Positions 1-9,008 of a stretch of 64,000 bases of DNA are shown here, piece after piece. This DNA is from a virus. The position numbers and the translations under genes were made by a program. Below the pieces are notes generated by a model that saw only the letters and a program-made list of their open reading frames with translations, was not told where the DNA came from and ran no database searches. The stretch spans positions 1-64,000 of the IMG/VR virus record IMGVR_UViG_3300043409_000868; one strand, written 5' to 3'. Each line of letters begins with the position of its first letter. Within the stretch, counting starts at the first letter, position 1.

Positions 1-1
1 T

Positions 2-2605
2 TATGTTGCTTCGGGTGCAAGTACTACCTATTTAGATGTACTCAATCTCAATCCAAGTACAACATTTGCTCCGTCTGGAGCAGCAACTAACTTTAATACA
101 GATAATTTATATTTTCATTGGTTAGATATTGATGGTTATAATCGTTATTGTATTATTATTAATAGAGCAGGATATACCTTTGATCCAGTAGCACAGAATT
201 CTTTTACTTATAATGGACAAACCATTAAGTTAGATAATTTTATTACAGTTTATAGAATTGAACCCACAGAGTGGATTAAAGAAACAGTTGATCTTGAAGT
301 AGGAACTACTAATAGTAATACCTCAGGATTTAACAGAGGTGTTTTTGAATATATTACTTTTGGTAATAAAGTTGGATCTACTTCATATAAAATAGCAGGA
401 ACCACAGTTGCTAATGTTGGTACCACCAGTATCCAAGAAACCTTAGGATCAATTGATTTTGATGTTGGTTTAATATTGTGGAATAAATTAGTTCCTTTAG
501 ATTATCTTCCAAATAATTCTTCTTTAGAAATGGCATATAGTTCAGTTAACTGGGCAGGATCTTTTGCTAGTAATGAATACATTCACTCTGGTGATGTTAT
601 TAATTACAAAAGAACACAAAACCCAACTACACCCTATCCACCAGATGAAGACAATATTGATAATATTTCATCTTATTGGACAAATGTTAGAGATGATATA
701 ATTAATAGTATTGATCCAACCACATTAGAAATGGAAGAAACAGGTCAAAATTTAGAAAACTTTGAAGTTATTCCACAGTATCCAGCTACCTTAGTAAAAA
801 ATGATGTTGCAGATTTTAATGGATACAAAGCATGGAGAACTTTAAATGCTTATTACGATAAGCCAAAGTATATTCCAATTCCAAGTCCAAGTGGAGTTAT
901 TGATTGGGCTAAAGATCATTATTACAAGTCATCTCCTTTAACAGCAGAGGACAGAGACGGCAGCACAGCCTATCTGGGACTAGGCAAGGTATACTTTGTC
1001 CGTAATCCCTACCTATCCTTTCCTACGGGCTTCTACAGGGCTACTAGGTGGACTAAAAACCCTTACTTTGAGCGAGTTAGATCCGAAGGTCCTAATACAG
1101 TTTTTGATCATAGACGATTCCCATTAATCATATATAAAGATACAGCTACAGACAATAAATGGAGAATAAAGGAAATGCCTTTATTTCCTAGAAGATCAGG
1201 AAGTTCAGTAAGCAATCCTGGGCCTAATTCAGTAATAAAGAAAGAAAAAGTACAATCTATGTCTATCTGGAAAGGGAGACTTTGGATAGCTACTGATAAT
1301 AATATCTTCTCAAGTAGAACTAATGCTTACTATAACTTTTGGGTAGATGATATCAGTAATATTACTGCTTCAGATCCAATTGATATACAGGCTAGCGTAG
1401 GAGCCTATAATAAACTAAGCCACATTATCCCATTCCAAAACATCCTATTTGCTCTTAGCTCAGGCTCGGTTCAATTTGAAGTTCGTGGTAATGGAAGTGA
1501 GGGTGGTATTTCTCCATTTAGTGTAGAGTTTAGACCAACATCTTTTTATAGCACATCTAAACTAGTAGCCCCTCAGAAGATGGGTAATAACGTATTCTTT
1601 ATGAATGCTGGTAAGGTTTATATGTACCTCAGCGGTAGTTCCTTTAACGATGAATACTCTACCTCAATGGAAGTTAGTTCTCATTGTAGAGATTACCTAC
1701 CTATTAACCTAGGAGCTATTACAGTAAGCTCTGGTGTTAATACTTTGTTATCTGTTGATGCTGATAATAAGAATACAATTTATTTATTTACCTTTAGAAC
1801 AAATGGTGAAAAGGTTATTCAACAAGCTTTTCATCGTTGGATATTATCAACTAGTGATTCTATTTTTGCTCTTAAATCTTATGAGAAAGATTTATATTTA
1901 ATCTCAAAGAGAACTGGATCTTCTGGAGTTAAAACTTTAAATGTATACTTTACTTCTATGGAATCTGTAAACGTTGCAACTCCTATGATTGATTGGTTAT
2001 ACAAAGTTCCAGTAGCTCAAATGACTAGTGGTGGTGGATTGGTTACATTAACCTTACCATTTTACGATCCAATGTTAGATACAGTAATAACTGCAGAAGA
2101 ATGGGGTACATCTGGTTTATTAAACCTACCAATTACTTCTGTCTTTACCGATGGTATTACTGGACTAACTAAAATAACTGTTACTAGTTCTCCTCCAAGT
2201 TTTCCTATATACGTTGGTCGATCATATGAAATGAATATTGAATTATCACAACAAGTTTATAGATCTACTTACAAAGGTGGTGGAACTGCAGATACTCCAA
2301 CCGAAGGTGTACTAAACCTAAGAAGAGTTACAACTCGTCATTTAAATTCAGGTTCTTATGATATTGAAGTAGAGCGTAGAGGTAGAACACCTACCTCAAC
2401 TACATTCTTCCCAACTGATATCAACAGTTTACTGGATTTTACTAATGACTTAAAGATTGATTATGTAGGAGAACACTTAGTTAAAGTTCTATCCTATTCT
2501 GAAGCTTGTAAGATTTTTATCAAATCAAGCTATCCAACCCCATGTAATATATCTAATATAGAAATTCTAGGTAACTTTAGATCTAGAAACACTAGTGTTG
2601 AATAA
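2..2605 (+). CDS. Tail tubular protein B (T7 gp12-like), 5' end cut off
   Basis: The frame is open from base 2 to the stop at 2605, so the gene starts before the window; a methionine at 476 is internal. The tail tubular B proteins of T7-like podoviruses form the nozzle of the short tail. Family features visible after 1080 are a stretch with FPLIIYKDTATDNKWRIKE, then a basic RR turn with a conserved asparagine-proline, then WKGRLW followed by YYNFW. These match the repeated beta-propeller-like part of gp12. The next gene, a gp17-like fibre, starts nine bases downstream, as expected for a tail operon. A patch near 950-1060 uses more G+C-rich codons than its surroundings. Family assignment is from recognised motifs; the missing N-terminus cannot be judged. 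Confidence 0.88.
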   Translation, partial: YVASGASTTYLDVLNLNPSTTFAPSGAATNFNTDNLYFHWLDIDGYNRYCIIINRAGYTFDPVAQNSFTYNGQTIKLDNFITVYRIEPTEWIKETVDLEVGTTNSNTSGFNRGVFEYITFGNKVGSTSYKIAGTTVANVGTTSIQETLGSIDFDVGLILWNKLVPLDYLPNNSSLEMAYSSVNWAGSFASNEYIHSGDVINYKRTQNPTTPYPPDEDNIDNISSYWTNVRDDIINSIDPTTLEMEETGQNLENFEVIPQYPATLVKNDVADFNGYKAWRTLNAYYDKPKYIPIPSPSGVIDWAKDHYYKSSPLTAEDRDGSTAYLGLGKVYFVRNPYLSFPTGFYRATRWTKNPYFERVRSEGPNTVFDHRRFPLIIYKDTATDNKWRIKEMPLFPRRSGSSVSNPGPNSVIKKEKVQSMSIWKGRLWIATDNNIFSSRTNAYYNFWVDDISNITASDPIDIQASVGAYNKLSHIIPFQNILFALSSGSVQFEVRGNGSEGGISPFSVEFRPTSFYSTSKLVAPQKMGNNVFFMNAGKVYMYLSGSSFNDEYSTSMEVSSHCRDYLPINLGAITVSSGVNTLLSVDADNKNTIYLFTFRTNGEKVIQQAFHRWILSTSDSIFALKSYEKDLYLISKRTGSSGVKTLNVYFTSMESVNVATPMIDWLYKVPVAQMTSGGGLVTLTLPFYDPMLDTVITAEEWGTSGLLNLPITSVFTDGITGLTKITVTSSPPSFPIYVGRSYEMNIELSQQVYRSTYKGGGTADTPTEGVLNLRRVTTRHLNSGSYDIEVERRGRTPTSTTFFPTDINSLLDFTNDLKIDYVGEHLVKVLSYSEACKIFIKSSYPTPCNISNIEILGNFRSRNTSVE

Positions 2606-2614
2606 GGAGTACCA

Positions 2615-5600
2615 ATGACTTGCTATAGTTATACATCTAATAATCCCGTATTACTCACTAATGTTGAGTATGTACATACTGTAACTGGAAGTTTAACTTA
2701 CAGCTATAACTCCATTGCTTGGATTTGTGAATTCCCAGAAAGTTCACAACTTAAAGTATACTCTAGAGCAAGTGCTTTGGCCGCAGAAACTCTTCTTATT
2801 CAAGGTACTAATTATACTGTAAATACAACTACTAAAAATATTGTATTTGCTTCGGCTGCTCCAGCTGGTGAGTTAGTTATTAGGCGTAAGACACCCACTG
2901 ATAGAATGTTATATAGTTTTGTAGATGGTGCTAAATTAACCTCTACTCAACTAAATGAATCTTTTAATCAATTACTCTTTGGAATACAAGAGAATATCTT
3001 TACTAACGGTACTCAAAATTTTTATTATACAGTATCTACTGGTGTTCCTTCTTGGGTAGGCGGTACTACTTATGCTATTAATGCTATAGTATCACACACA
3101 GGAGCAACAGCAACAGCATTATATAAACGTTTAATAGCTGGTGCAGGTAGTACAGCACCTAATGCTGATACTACAAATTGGACTGTTATTAATCCATCCT
3201 CTAGTGGTTTTATTATAATTGGTGGACCTACTGTTGTTCAATTTGATTTATCTAGTTTGGGTGTTGGATATGCTCTTGTATGGGATGGATCTAAATTTGT
3301 TAGTTCTACATTTTCTGGAACCTTTGCATCACTTAGCGGTATTAGTGTAGCTGGTGCAGCTACTGGAGATATACTAAGATACAATGGAACAAATTGGGCT
3401 AATGCTGCTCCTTCTGTAACTATTACAGCCGCTAATCCAATATTTAGTGGTAGAACTTTTTATGCTTCTGGATTAACTCAAAGTTATTCTAATGGTGGAA
3501 CACCAATATCAGAACCAATTAGTAATATATTACAAGAATTTAAAAATTCAAGTAGTCAATGGGTTCTTACTGATCCAGTTACATCCTATAGAATACTTCA
3601 AAAAACACTCCCATCACCAAACGTATCTGGTACAGATATACCAGAAAATTTCTTCTCTACTGTCAATAGTCAGTTAGTAGGATTAGCAGCTAATGTTACT
3701 AACCCAGTTAAGGTTAAGTTCCATTGGGATTTATCTTTAAATACTTCATCATTACAAGATTTTACATCACTTCAAAATTTAATGAGTTCAGCAACAGCTT
3801 TATGGGATAGTCCAGAGGAACTGTATTCAGCTACAGGTTATGGTATTGCTATTACTACCCTAAGAAAACATGGTGTTCAAGTAACCAGTGGTTCAGGAAG
3901 AAAATATTATACATCCCCATATTTCACTTATGATACAGATTCTGCTAGCGCAGGACCCGTTTATACATCTAAAGTTAAGGGATATGGAATTAAAACATTT
4001 TATTTAAGTATTCCAGATAGTTCTACTTCTTGTTTATCTTCTATTCCTAAAATGGATTCTACTTCAGTGTATTTTACTGCCCCAGGAATAATATCTTTAG
4101 CTACATTGACAACAGCATTAAATGTTATTGGTAATGAGAATGCAGCATCATATCGGGATTATTATTTATTAGGATTACGAGATATGGCATTTGCTAGTTC
4201 TCGTCCTGCTGTTAGTACTGATTCTATAGTTAAAGATAGAGATGCTTTATCAAGATTAAAAAAAGGTTTTTTAATTAGTTCAGAATATACAGGACTAGAT
4301 AATATTTTTTTTAAAAGATTAGAAGATTCTAATGATGCTGGTTCTAATTGCCTATGGAAAATTCCTAAACAAATTATTTATTATAACAAGGCAGCACTTG
4401 CTTTAGCTGATAAAACTCTTAATGCTTTAACTACTTTAGGAAGTTTTGAAAGAAACACAGTAAGATTTACAGGTTATTCAAAATGCCTAGCACCTACAAC
4501 TAATACAAATACTTCTATTTATTCTATTGATGGTATAGGTGCTTATTACAAGGCTGATGCTGTTTGGGCTGATTGGTGTGCTCGCTGGAGTACAGATGCA
4601 GTTAATAACGATAACATAAGGTTTAATGAAGCTGATGTTGATTGGGTTACACAAAACGTAACTATAGCTTCAGATAACCTTAATTTATACAGACTTTATG
4701 GAAAATCTCCACCATATGCTGGATTTTTATACACACAACCAGTAACTCAAGGAGCAAAGGAATATTTTCCTTGGCATTTTAGACCAAACACTATTGGTAA
4801 CTCAGTAGGACCAACTGATGGTTTAATTGGTACTCATTTACTTAATATAGATGCTAATCGTTTATTTTCAGATGCAATAAACTTTATGCCAGACCCTACA
4901 GATGAATATGTGTATAGGATTGTTACTAAGGCAGGTTTATTACCTTATTTTAAAGCATCTGGTATTTCGTCCTTAAAGACTTCTATTATCTTAGAATATG
5001 GATTTACGGATCATAATTATAGTGCTACAACAACTCTTTTAGTTAATAAAAGTGATATCTTTAAAAACGGTATGTTAAAGGTAGACCAAGCACGTGTTTT
5101 ATCTAGATTTAATAAATCAAATACCCGTGTCTATGTTAAACATGAAACAGTAGAAACAACTGCTGGATCTGATAGATACGTCATTACATTAGGTATTCAA
5201 GTACCTAGGTTAAAGTCTATTGGTTATGCTAAAGTATTTAGAAAATGGAACAGTACAGCTGTATATCCAATAAGAGAATCAAATACAGCCGATACTGAGA
5301 TTGATTCTGGTCCTTGGAGTTTTGGAGATATTACTGCTGATTTTGCACGGAATATTGCTAGCCCTACCGAATCTTATGGTAGTTTAGCTGACTTAATTTC
5401 TCCTAACAATTATAATGATGCAAATCCAATTGTAGGTTCATCGGGAGTAGGAACTGGAACAGATACACAAATAATTTCAGGCCGTAATGAATGTGCTGTT
5501 AAATTTACTAGATTAGGTTTACCCACTAATCTTTGGATTCGTTTATCTGTCTTAAATACAGATGGATCTGTAGATTTTATAAACTATAGTGGTATGGATG

Positions 5601-5617
5601 TAAGTACTAACGAATAA
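2615..5617 (+). CDS. Tail fibre protein with T7 gp17-like N-terminal domain (1000 aa)
   Basis: Residues 1-130 match the virion-attachment domain of T7 gp17 (Phage_T7_tail): aromatic-rich start, then GTNYTVN, then APAGELVIRRKT, DRMLYSFVDGAKL and TSTQLNESFNQLLFGIQE. The remaining ~870 residues are a Ser/Thr/Asn-rich beta-type shaft and tip that I do not recognise; such parts usually bind the host surface and diverge fast. A good Shine-Dalgarno (aaggag) sits just before the ATG. It lies between tail tubular B and the lysis genes, whereas in T7 the fibre gene follows the internal core genes. The N-terminal assignment is strong; receptor binding is inferred from the family. Confidence 0.87.
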   Translation: MTCYSYTSNNPVLLTNVEYVHTVTGSLTYSYNSIAWICEFPESSQLKVYSRASALAAETLLIQGTNYTVNTTTKNIVFASAAPAGELVIRRKTPTDRMLYSFVDGAKLTSTQLNESFNQLLFGIQENIFTNGTQNFYYTVSTGVPSWVGGTTYAINAIVSHTGATATALYKRLIAGAGSTAPNADTTNWTVINPSSSGFIIIGGPTVVQFDLSSLGVGYALVWDGSKFVSSTFSGTFASLSGISVAGAATGDILRYNGTNWANAAPSVTITAANPIFSGRTFYASGLTQSYSNGGTPISEPISNILQEFKNSSSQWVLTDPVTSYRILQKTLPSPNVSGTDIPENFFSTVNSQLVGLAANVTNPVKVKFHWDLSLNTSSLQDFTSLQNLMSSATALWDSPEELYSATGYGIAITTLRKHGVQVTSGSGRKYYTSPYFTYDTDSASAGPVYTSKVKGYGIKTFYLSIPDSSTSCLSSIPKMDSTSVYFTAPGIISLATLTTALNVIGNENAASYRDYYLLGLRDMAFASSRPAVSTDSIVKDRDALSRLKKGFLISSEYTGLDNIFFKRLEDSNDAGSNCLWKIPKQIIYYNKAALALADKTLNALTTLGSFERNTVRFTGYSKCLAPTTNTNTSIYSIDGIGAYYKADAVWADWCARWSTDAVNNDNIRFNEADVDWVTQNVTIASDNLNLYRLYGKSPPYAGFLYTQPVTQGAKEYFPWHFRPNTIGNSVGPTDGLIGTHLLNIDANRLFSDAINFMPDPTDEYVYRIVTKAGLLPYFKASGISSLKTSIILEYGFTDHNYSATTTLLVNKSDIFKNGMLKVDQARVLSRFNKSNTRVYVKHETVETTAGSDRYVITLGIQVPRLKSIGYAKVFRKWNSTAVYPIRESNTADTEIDSGPWSFGDITADFARNIASPTESYGSLADLISPNNYNDANPIVGSSGVGTGTDTQIISGRNECAVKFTRLGLPTNLWIRLSVLNTDGSVDFINYSGMDVSTNE

Positions 5618-5630
5618 TAGGAGAATTACA

Positions 5631-5894
5631 ATGGAAAAAAAGAATGATTTTGATAGACTTTTACAAATTGTACAACTCCTAGTTATTCTAGCTGGTGTTG
5701 GTGGTTTTTTTATTGAGATAGGTAAGACTACAGCAATACTAAGTAGAACCACTAATGATATATCTGAGTTAAAGCTTATTGTCCAAGATTTATTAAAAGC
5801 CCAAATACAAGTGTCTTCTACAGATGCAAGGCATAGTGCCATGCTCGAAGACCTAAAGCAAAGAGTTTTAGAATTAGAAAGAAGGAAACCATGA
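5631..5894 (+). CDS. Small membrane protein with C-terminal coiled coil, lysis module (87 aa)
   Basis: A charged start is followed by one hydrophobic segment at about residues 10-30 (LLQIVQLLVILAGVGGFFIEI). A heptad-like helix rich in Leu, Glu, Lys and Arg fills residues 35-85. One membrane anchor plus coiled coil fits an inner-membrane spanin subunit or a class III holin or accessory protein; the sequence cannot separate these. SD aggag precedes the ATG and the stop overlaps the next ATG (ATGA), so it is translationally coupled to the holin-like gene. Position between fibre and terminase matches the lysis cassettes of T7-like phages. Confidence 0.6.
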   Translation: MEKKNDFDRLLQIVQLLVILAGVGGFFIEIGKTTAILSRTTNDISELKLIVQDLLKAQIQVSSTDARHSAMLEDLKQRVLELERRKP

Positions 5895-6082
5895 ATAATC
5901 GTAACACAACTATGGCAGGTATCGGTGCAATTATCGTAGCTATTGGTAGCGTTTTTGTAACCATGTTTGATGCAGACCCAGCAACCGTAGTAGATTTTGG
6001 TTCAGCTATTGCAGCTATTATTGCTGGAGTTGGATTGATCTTTGCTAAGGATGCCAAACCCCCGACTACTCCAAATGTTTGA
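5891..6082 (+). CDS. Holin-like small protein with two membrane segments (63 aa)
   Basis: The protein has two hydrophobic stretches, residues ~8-26 (AGIGAIIVAIGSVFVTMF) and ~33-52 (VVDFGSAIAAIIAGVGLIFA), separated by an acidic turn and followed by a short KDAKPP tail. This is the layout of small class II holins, which permeabilise the inner membrane at the end of infection. It overlaps the preceding gene by ATGA and the following one by a few codons. No endolysin is recognisable nearby, so the cell-wall hydrolase must be elsewhere, outside the window, or be an unrecognised virion protein. Holin function is inferred from size, topology and neighbours. Confidence 0.6.
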   Translation: MNNRNTTMAGIGAIIVAIGSVFVTMFDADPATVVDFGSAIAAIIAGVGLIFAKDAKPPTTPNV

Positions 6083-6272
6083 TAGAATTTTAATGCAAAT
6101 TGCAGTAGGATTATTTGATGTTTTACTTAAAAAAATTGAAGCAGGTAAAATGGCTGTCGATGCTGATGTTGATGTTGAGCGTTTGCGTCGTGCTGGTTCT
6201 AGGATTGATGAGTGGCTGCGGAAGCAGGACAGTCTTTATCCCAGACGAGAGTCCGATTCGGATAGGCCCTAA
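6075..6272 (+). CDS. Unknown 65-aa protein overlapping the lipoprotein gene
   Basis: The frame is open from 6042; ATG at 6075 (MFDRILMQIAVGLFDVL) is the likelier start because an earlier one would lie deep in the holin-like gene. It has a short amphipathic or hydrophobic N-terminus followed by a charged helix with many Arg, Asp and Glu, ending near DSDRP. From 6115 it shares the DNA with the lipoprotein gene in the +1 frame, as in Rz/Rz1 nested spanin pairs. If that analogy holds this would be the inner-membrane partner, but its hydrophobic segment is weak. It could also be an unrelated small lysis-region protein. Confidence 0.5.
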   Translation: MFDRILMQIAVGLFDVLLKKIEAGKMAVDADVDVERLRRAGSRIDEWLRKQDSLYPRRESDSDRP

Positions 6273-6408
6273 TGCTAGAGTCTATGTATATACCCTACAA
6301 CAAGGTCAATGGTTCCTCAGTAACAATACTGTAACCATTCCCGAAGGTTGGTACTGTGTACCCCCTTCCTATGTAAAAGACACTAGACCCCTAGGAGAAA
6401 TAAAATGA
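6115..6408 (+). CDS. Outer-membrane lipoprotein, candidate o-spanin (97 aa)
   Basis: Residues 1-35 are a lipoprotein signal: basic start (FYLKKLKQVK), a long hydrophobic run rich in Leu, Met and Val, then the lipobox LMSGC. The mature part begins CGSRTVFIPDESPIRIG and ends with a beta-rich EGWYCVPPSYV segment. This small-lipoprotein pattern (TVxIPxxxPxRI ... EGWY.VPP) recurs in phage lysis regions. Outer-membrane attachment and a role in the last lysis step are inferred from the lipobox and position. The first ~50 codons overlap the preceding gene in another frame. The stop overlaps the next ATG, giving coupling to the terminase pair. Confidence 0.68.
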   Translation: MMFYLKKLKQVKWLSMLMLMLSVCVVLVLGLMSGCGSRTVFIPDESPIRIGPNARVYVYTLQQGQWFLSNNTVTIPEGWYCVPPSYVKDTRPLGEIK

Positions 6409-6626
6409 AAGAAAAGTTAAATGAAATGCAAGAGAAGTTATTAGACTGCTTAATTAGCGATCTCAGTGACACAGACCGCCGAACCCCTGGTCTTTATACC
6501 GTGGTACGAGGCATCCTCAGCGACCACAAGGATAAGGTTAATACCATTCCAAACGAAGCCATTGAGGCTGTAGAGGCCGCTATGAAGGACTCAGTTCCTT
6601 TTAAGATTAAGAAAGCAGCTTATTAA
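6405..6626 (+). CDS. Small terminase subunit candidate (T7 gp18-like, 73 aa)
   Basis: A short, acidic, helical protein (MKEKLNEMQEKLLDCLISD at the start, then SDTDRRTPGLYTVVRGIL) lies directly upstream of, and overlaps by one base with, the large terminase gene. T7 gp18 is 89 aa and has the same kind of helical repeat with a 'YTVVRxxL' core that helps recognise concatemeric DNA for packaging. Assignment rests on size, position and these weak family features. No independent DNA-binding motif can be seen. Confidence 0.68.
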   Translation: MKEKLNEMQEKLLDCLISDLSDTDRRTPGLYTVVRGILSDHKDKVNTIPNEAIEAVEAAMKDSVPFKIKKAAY

Positions 6627-8287
6627 TGAAAGTTCCCCAAGAAGTAATCAATGATTTTAGAAACCATCTATATTTTTGCTTTAAGCATTTAGGACTTGGG
6701 GAACCCACTAAGATACAATATGAATTAGCCAGAGAGATCCAAGAAGGGCAGTCAGATGCCATCATAGCCGCAGGACGCGGTACGGGTAAGTCTACCATTA
6801 CAGCTTGCCTAGCGAGCTGGGAATGGCTCAGGGACCCCAATTTAACCTTCCTAGTATTGTCAAATACCCAGGGTAAAGCTATTGATTTTGTTTCTCAGGC
6901 TAGGAAGATCCTATCTGTAGTCCCTTATTGTCATTATATGATACCTCGGGACGAGGATAAAGACAATGCACTTGGTTTTAACCTAGCGGTTAGAACCAAG
7001 TTTACACAAGATCTAAACTGTGCTGCTAGAGGCATCACAGGTCAGATCACAGGTTTACATGCTGACCGTGTAGTCCTAGACGACATTGAGATCTCGGGTA
7101 AGAATGAAACCCCAGTTGGTAAAGAAGCTTTACTTAAGAAGTTAGCAGAACTAGAAAGTATTAGGAATAAGAACTCTAGAGTAATCTTCTTAGGTACACC
7201 CCATTATCAAGACTCTATTTACAATACATTAAAAGAATCATACCCTATGATTAAGTATCCTGCAGAGATGCCAGATACCTCTCTTCCCTATGAGGTAGAG
7301 GACGTGGCTCCTTGGGTCCTAGGATTGGATCTGGAGGCAGGGGAGGCAACACAACCCGAACGGTTCAATAAGGACGAGCTTGGCTCCAGACGGGCTAAAA
7401 TCGGCCCTAGCCACTATGCCCTGCAGTACAAGCTGGTAACATCCCTAGCCGATGCGGATAGATACCCATTAAAGCTTAGGGATCTAATAGTCATGGATCT
7501 AGATCCTGAGCTTGGTCCAGATAAGATAATCTGGCAAGGGCAGAATCCAATGAGAGATGTTCCTAGCTTTGGTATGACTGGTGATCACATATGTGATCCT
7601 ATGTTTATTAGTAACAAATATATTAAATATCAACATAGTCATCTATGTATAGATCCTAGCGGCAGAGGAACTGATGAGACAGGCATATGTATTTCCTCTG
7701 TCTTAAGTGGAGTTATTTTTGTTCATGAGTTACTAGGTATCCAAGGTGGGTATGATGATCATGTCTTAGCTAAGATTGCTAAGTTAGTAAATGAATATCA
7801 GATTCCCTTAGTTAGAGTAGAATCTAATTTTGGTGATGGATTATTTACTAAGGTCCTTACTCCTTATTTAATAAATCATTGTGGTAAGGTTGGTATAGAA
7901 GAATATAGAGTTAAGGGTCAAAAAGAATTAAGAATTATTTCAACCTTAGAACCTGTAATCTCTATGCATAGATTAGTCGTAGCTAGAAAAGCTATGAAAG
8001 ATCAAACAAATCAAATACAATTAACTAGATTACACTCTGGTCGTGGTGCTTTAAAGCATGACGATAGAGTAGACGTTCTTGCAGCAGCCGTAGAATTCTA
8101 TAAGTCACATATGTCTTTAGATACAGAGAGGGCTTCTGAAGACATTAAAGATAAAGAGTGGAAGAAAAGAATTCATGACTGGGCTAATAATTTTAGGGCT
8201 GGTGACTATGCCCCAACTAGTGGTGCTACAAAGGTTGTTGCAACCAATCAAAAACAAAAATCAAAAAGAAACCAATGGGGTTGGTAA
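6626..8287 (+). CDS. Terminase large subunit (T7 gp19-like DNA packaging ATPase/nuclease)
   Basis: The packaging motor protein, 553 aa. Walker A is AAGRGTGKST near residue 50. A Walker B-like VVLDDIEISG lies near residue 150, and RVIFLGTPHYQDS near 190 is the coupling region of T7-type terminases. The C-terminal nuclease half begins near 330 with LCIDPSGRGTDETGIC, and a further acidic cluster follows near 475-485 (KHDDRVDVLAAAVEF). Length is close to T7 gp19 (586 aa). It works with the preceding small subunit and the portal at 54.7 kb. Its placement before the internal core genes differs from T7, where terminase is near the right genome end. Confidence 0.95.
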   Translation: MKVPQEVINDFRNHLYFCFKHLGLGEPTKIQYELAREIQEGQSDAIIAAGRGTGKSTITACLASWEWLRDPNLTFLVLSNTQGKAIDFVSQARKILSVVPYCHYMIPRDEDKDNALGFNLAVRTKFTQDLNCAARGITGQITGLHADRVVLDDIEISGKNETPVGKEALLKKLAELESIRNKNSRVIFLGTPHYQDSIYNTLKESYPMIKYPAEMPDTSLPYEVEDVAPWVLGLDLEAGEATQPERFNKDELGSRRAKIGPSHYALQYKLVTSLADADRYPLKLRDLIVMDLDPELGPDKIIWQGQNPMRDVPSFGMTGDHICDPMFISNKYIKYQHSHLCIDPSGRGTDETGICISSVLSGVIFVHELLGIQGGYDDHVLAKIAKLVNEYQIPLVRVESNFGDGLFTKVLTPYLINHCGKVGIEEYRVKGQKELRIISTLEPVISMHRLVVARKAMKDQTNQIQLTRLHSGRGALKHDDRVDVLAAAVEFYKSHMSLDTERASEDIKDKEWKKRIHDWANNFRAGDYAPTSGATKVVATNQKQKSKRNQWGW

Positions 8288-8298
8288 GGAGTTAATTC

Positions 8299-8997
8299 AT
8301 GGAACCAATGACAATTATGGCAATTGGTGGAGCTATTGCTGGTGGAGCAAGTTCAATCTTTGGTGGGCTAGCTAGAAAAGCCGAAATACAACAGGCTAAC
8401 GATGCGGCTTATCGTCGATGGATTCAAAGTAATTCTCAAAAAACACTTTCTAATGCTAGAGAGCAATTCCAAGCATCTTATCTATATGCTCAACAATTAA
8501 AGAAAAATGATGCAATAGCTAAATCTGCATATTCTTTTCAACGAGATAATAAAGAATCTTTAAATGATTCTACAAACTTCCAACAAAAAGAACTTTCAGA
8601 TAGCCTTAGAAATCAAAAGAGTTCTTTATTAACCTCATTTGCTTTACGTGGTATATCTTCTAATAGTGGAATGTATGGAACACTGGCTGCTATGCAAGCT
8701 ATAAGTGGATTAACAAATGCAGTTCAACTAGAAAAGAATAGATTAGCCCAAGCTAAGAACATTGATAATCAAACACAAAATATGCTTTCACAACAAACAG
8801 AAAATATCTTTATGCCTAATATTCAATTGTATGATGAAGCACCCATATTAGGAGATGCTAATGCAGCTGCTACTGGTGGAATTGTTTCTGGTATGTTGCA
8901 AATTGGTGCTGGTATTGCTGGAGCAGCTACTAGTTATAGTGGAAATCCAACCTCTATAAGAACTCCAACTTTTATACCTGGTATGGGTCCAAACTAA
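8299..8997 (+). CDS. Internal virion protein (T7 gp14-like, 232 aa)
   Basis: The N-terminus is a glycine/alanine-rich hydrophobic helix (MAIGGAIAGGASSIFGGLA). A long polar helical region rich in Gln, Asn and Lys follows, and the C-terminus has another Gly/Ala-rich segment (GGIVSGMLQIGAGIAGAA). This matches gp14-like core proteins, ejected first into the outer membrane to help form the DNA conduit. A good SD (aaggag) precedes the ATG. It heads a run of four core proteins ending with the giant polymerase-containing protein. Confidence 0.75.
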   Translation: MEPMTIMAIGGAIAGGASSIFGGLARKAEIQQANDAAYRRWIQSNSQKTLSNAREQFQASYLYAQQLKKNDAIAKSAYSFQRDNKESLNDSTNFQQKELSDSLRNQKSSLLTSFALRGISSNSGMYGTLAAMQAISGLTNAVQLEKNRLAQAKNIDNQTQNMLSQQTENIFMPNIQLYDEAPILGDANAAATGGIVSGMLQIGAGIAGAATSYSGNPTSIRTPTFIPGMGPN

Positions 8998-9008
8998 GGA
9001 AAAACAAT

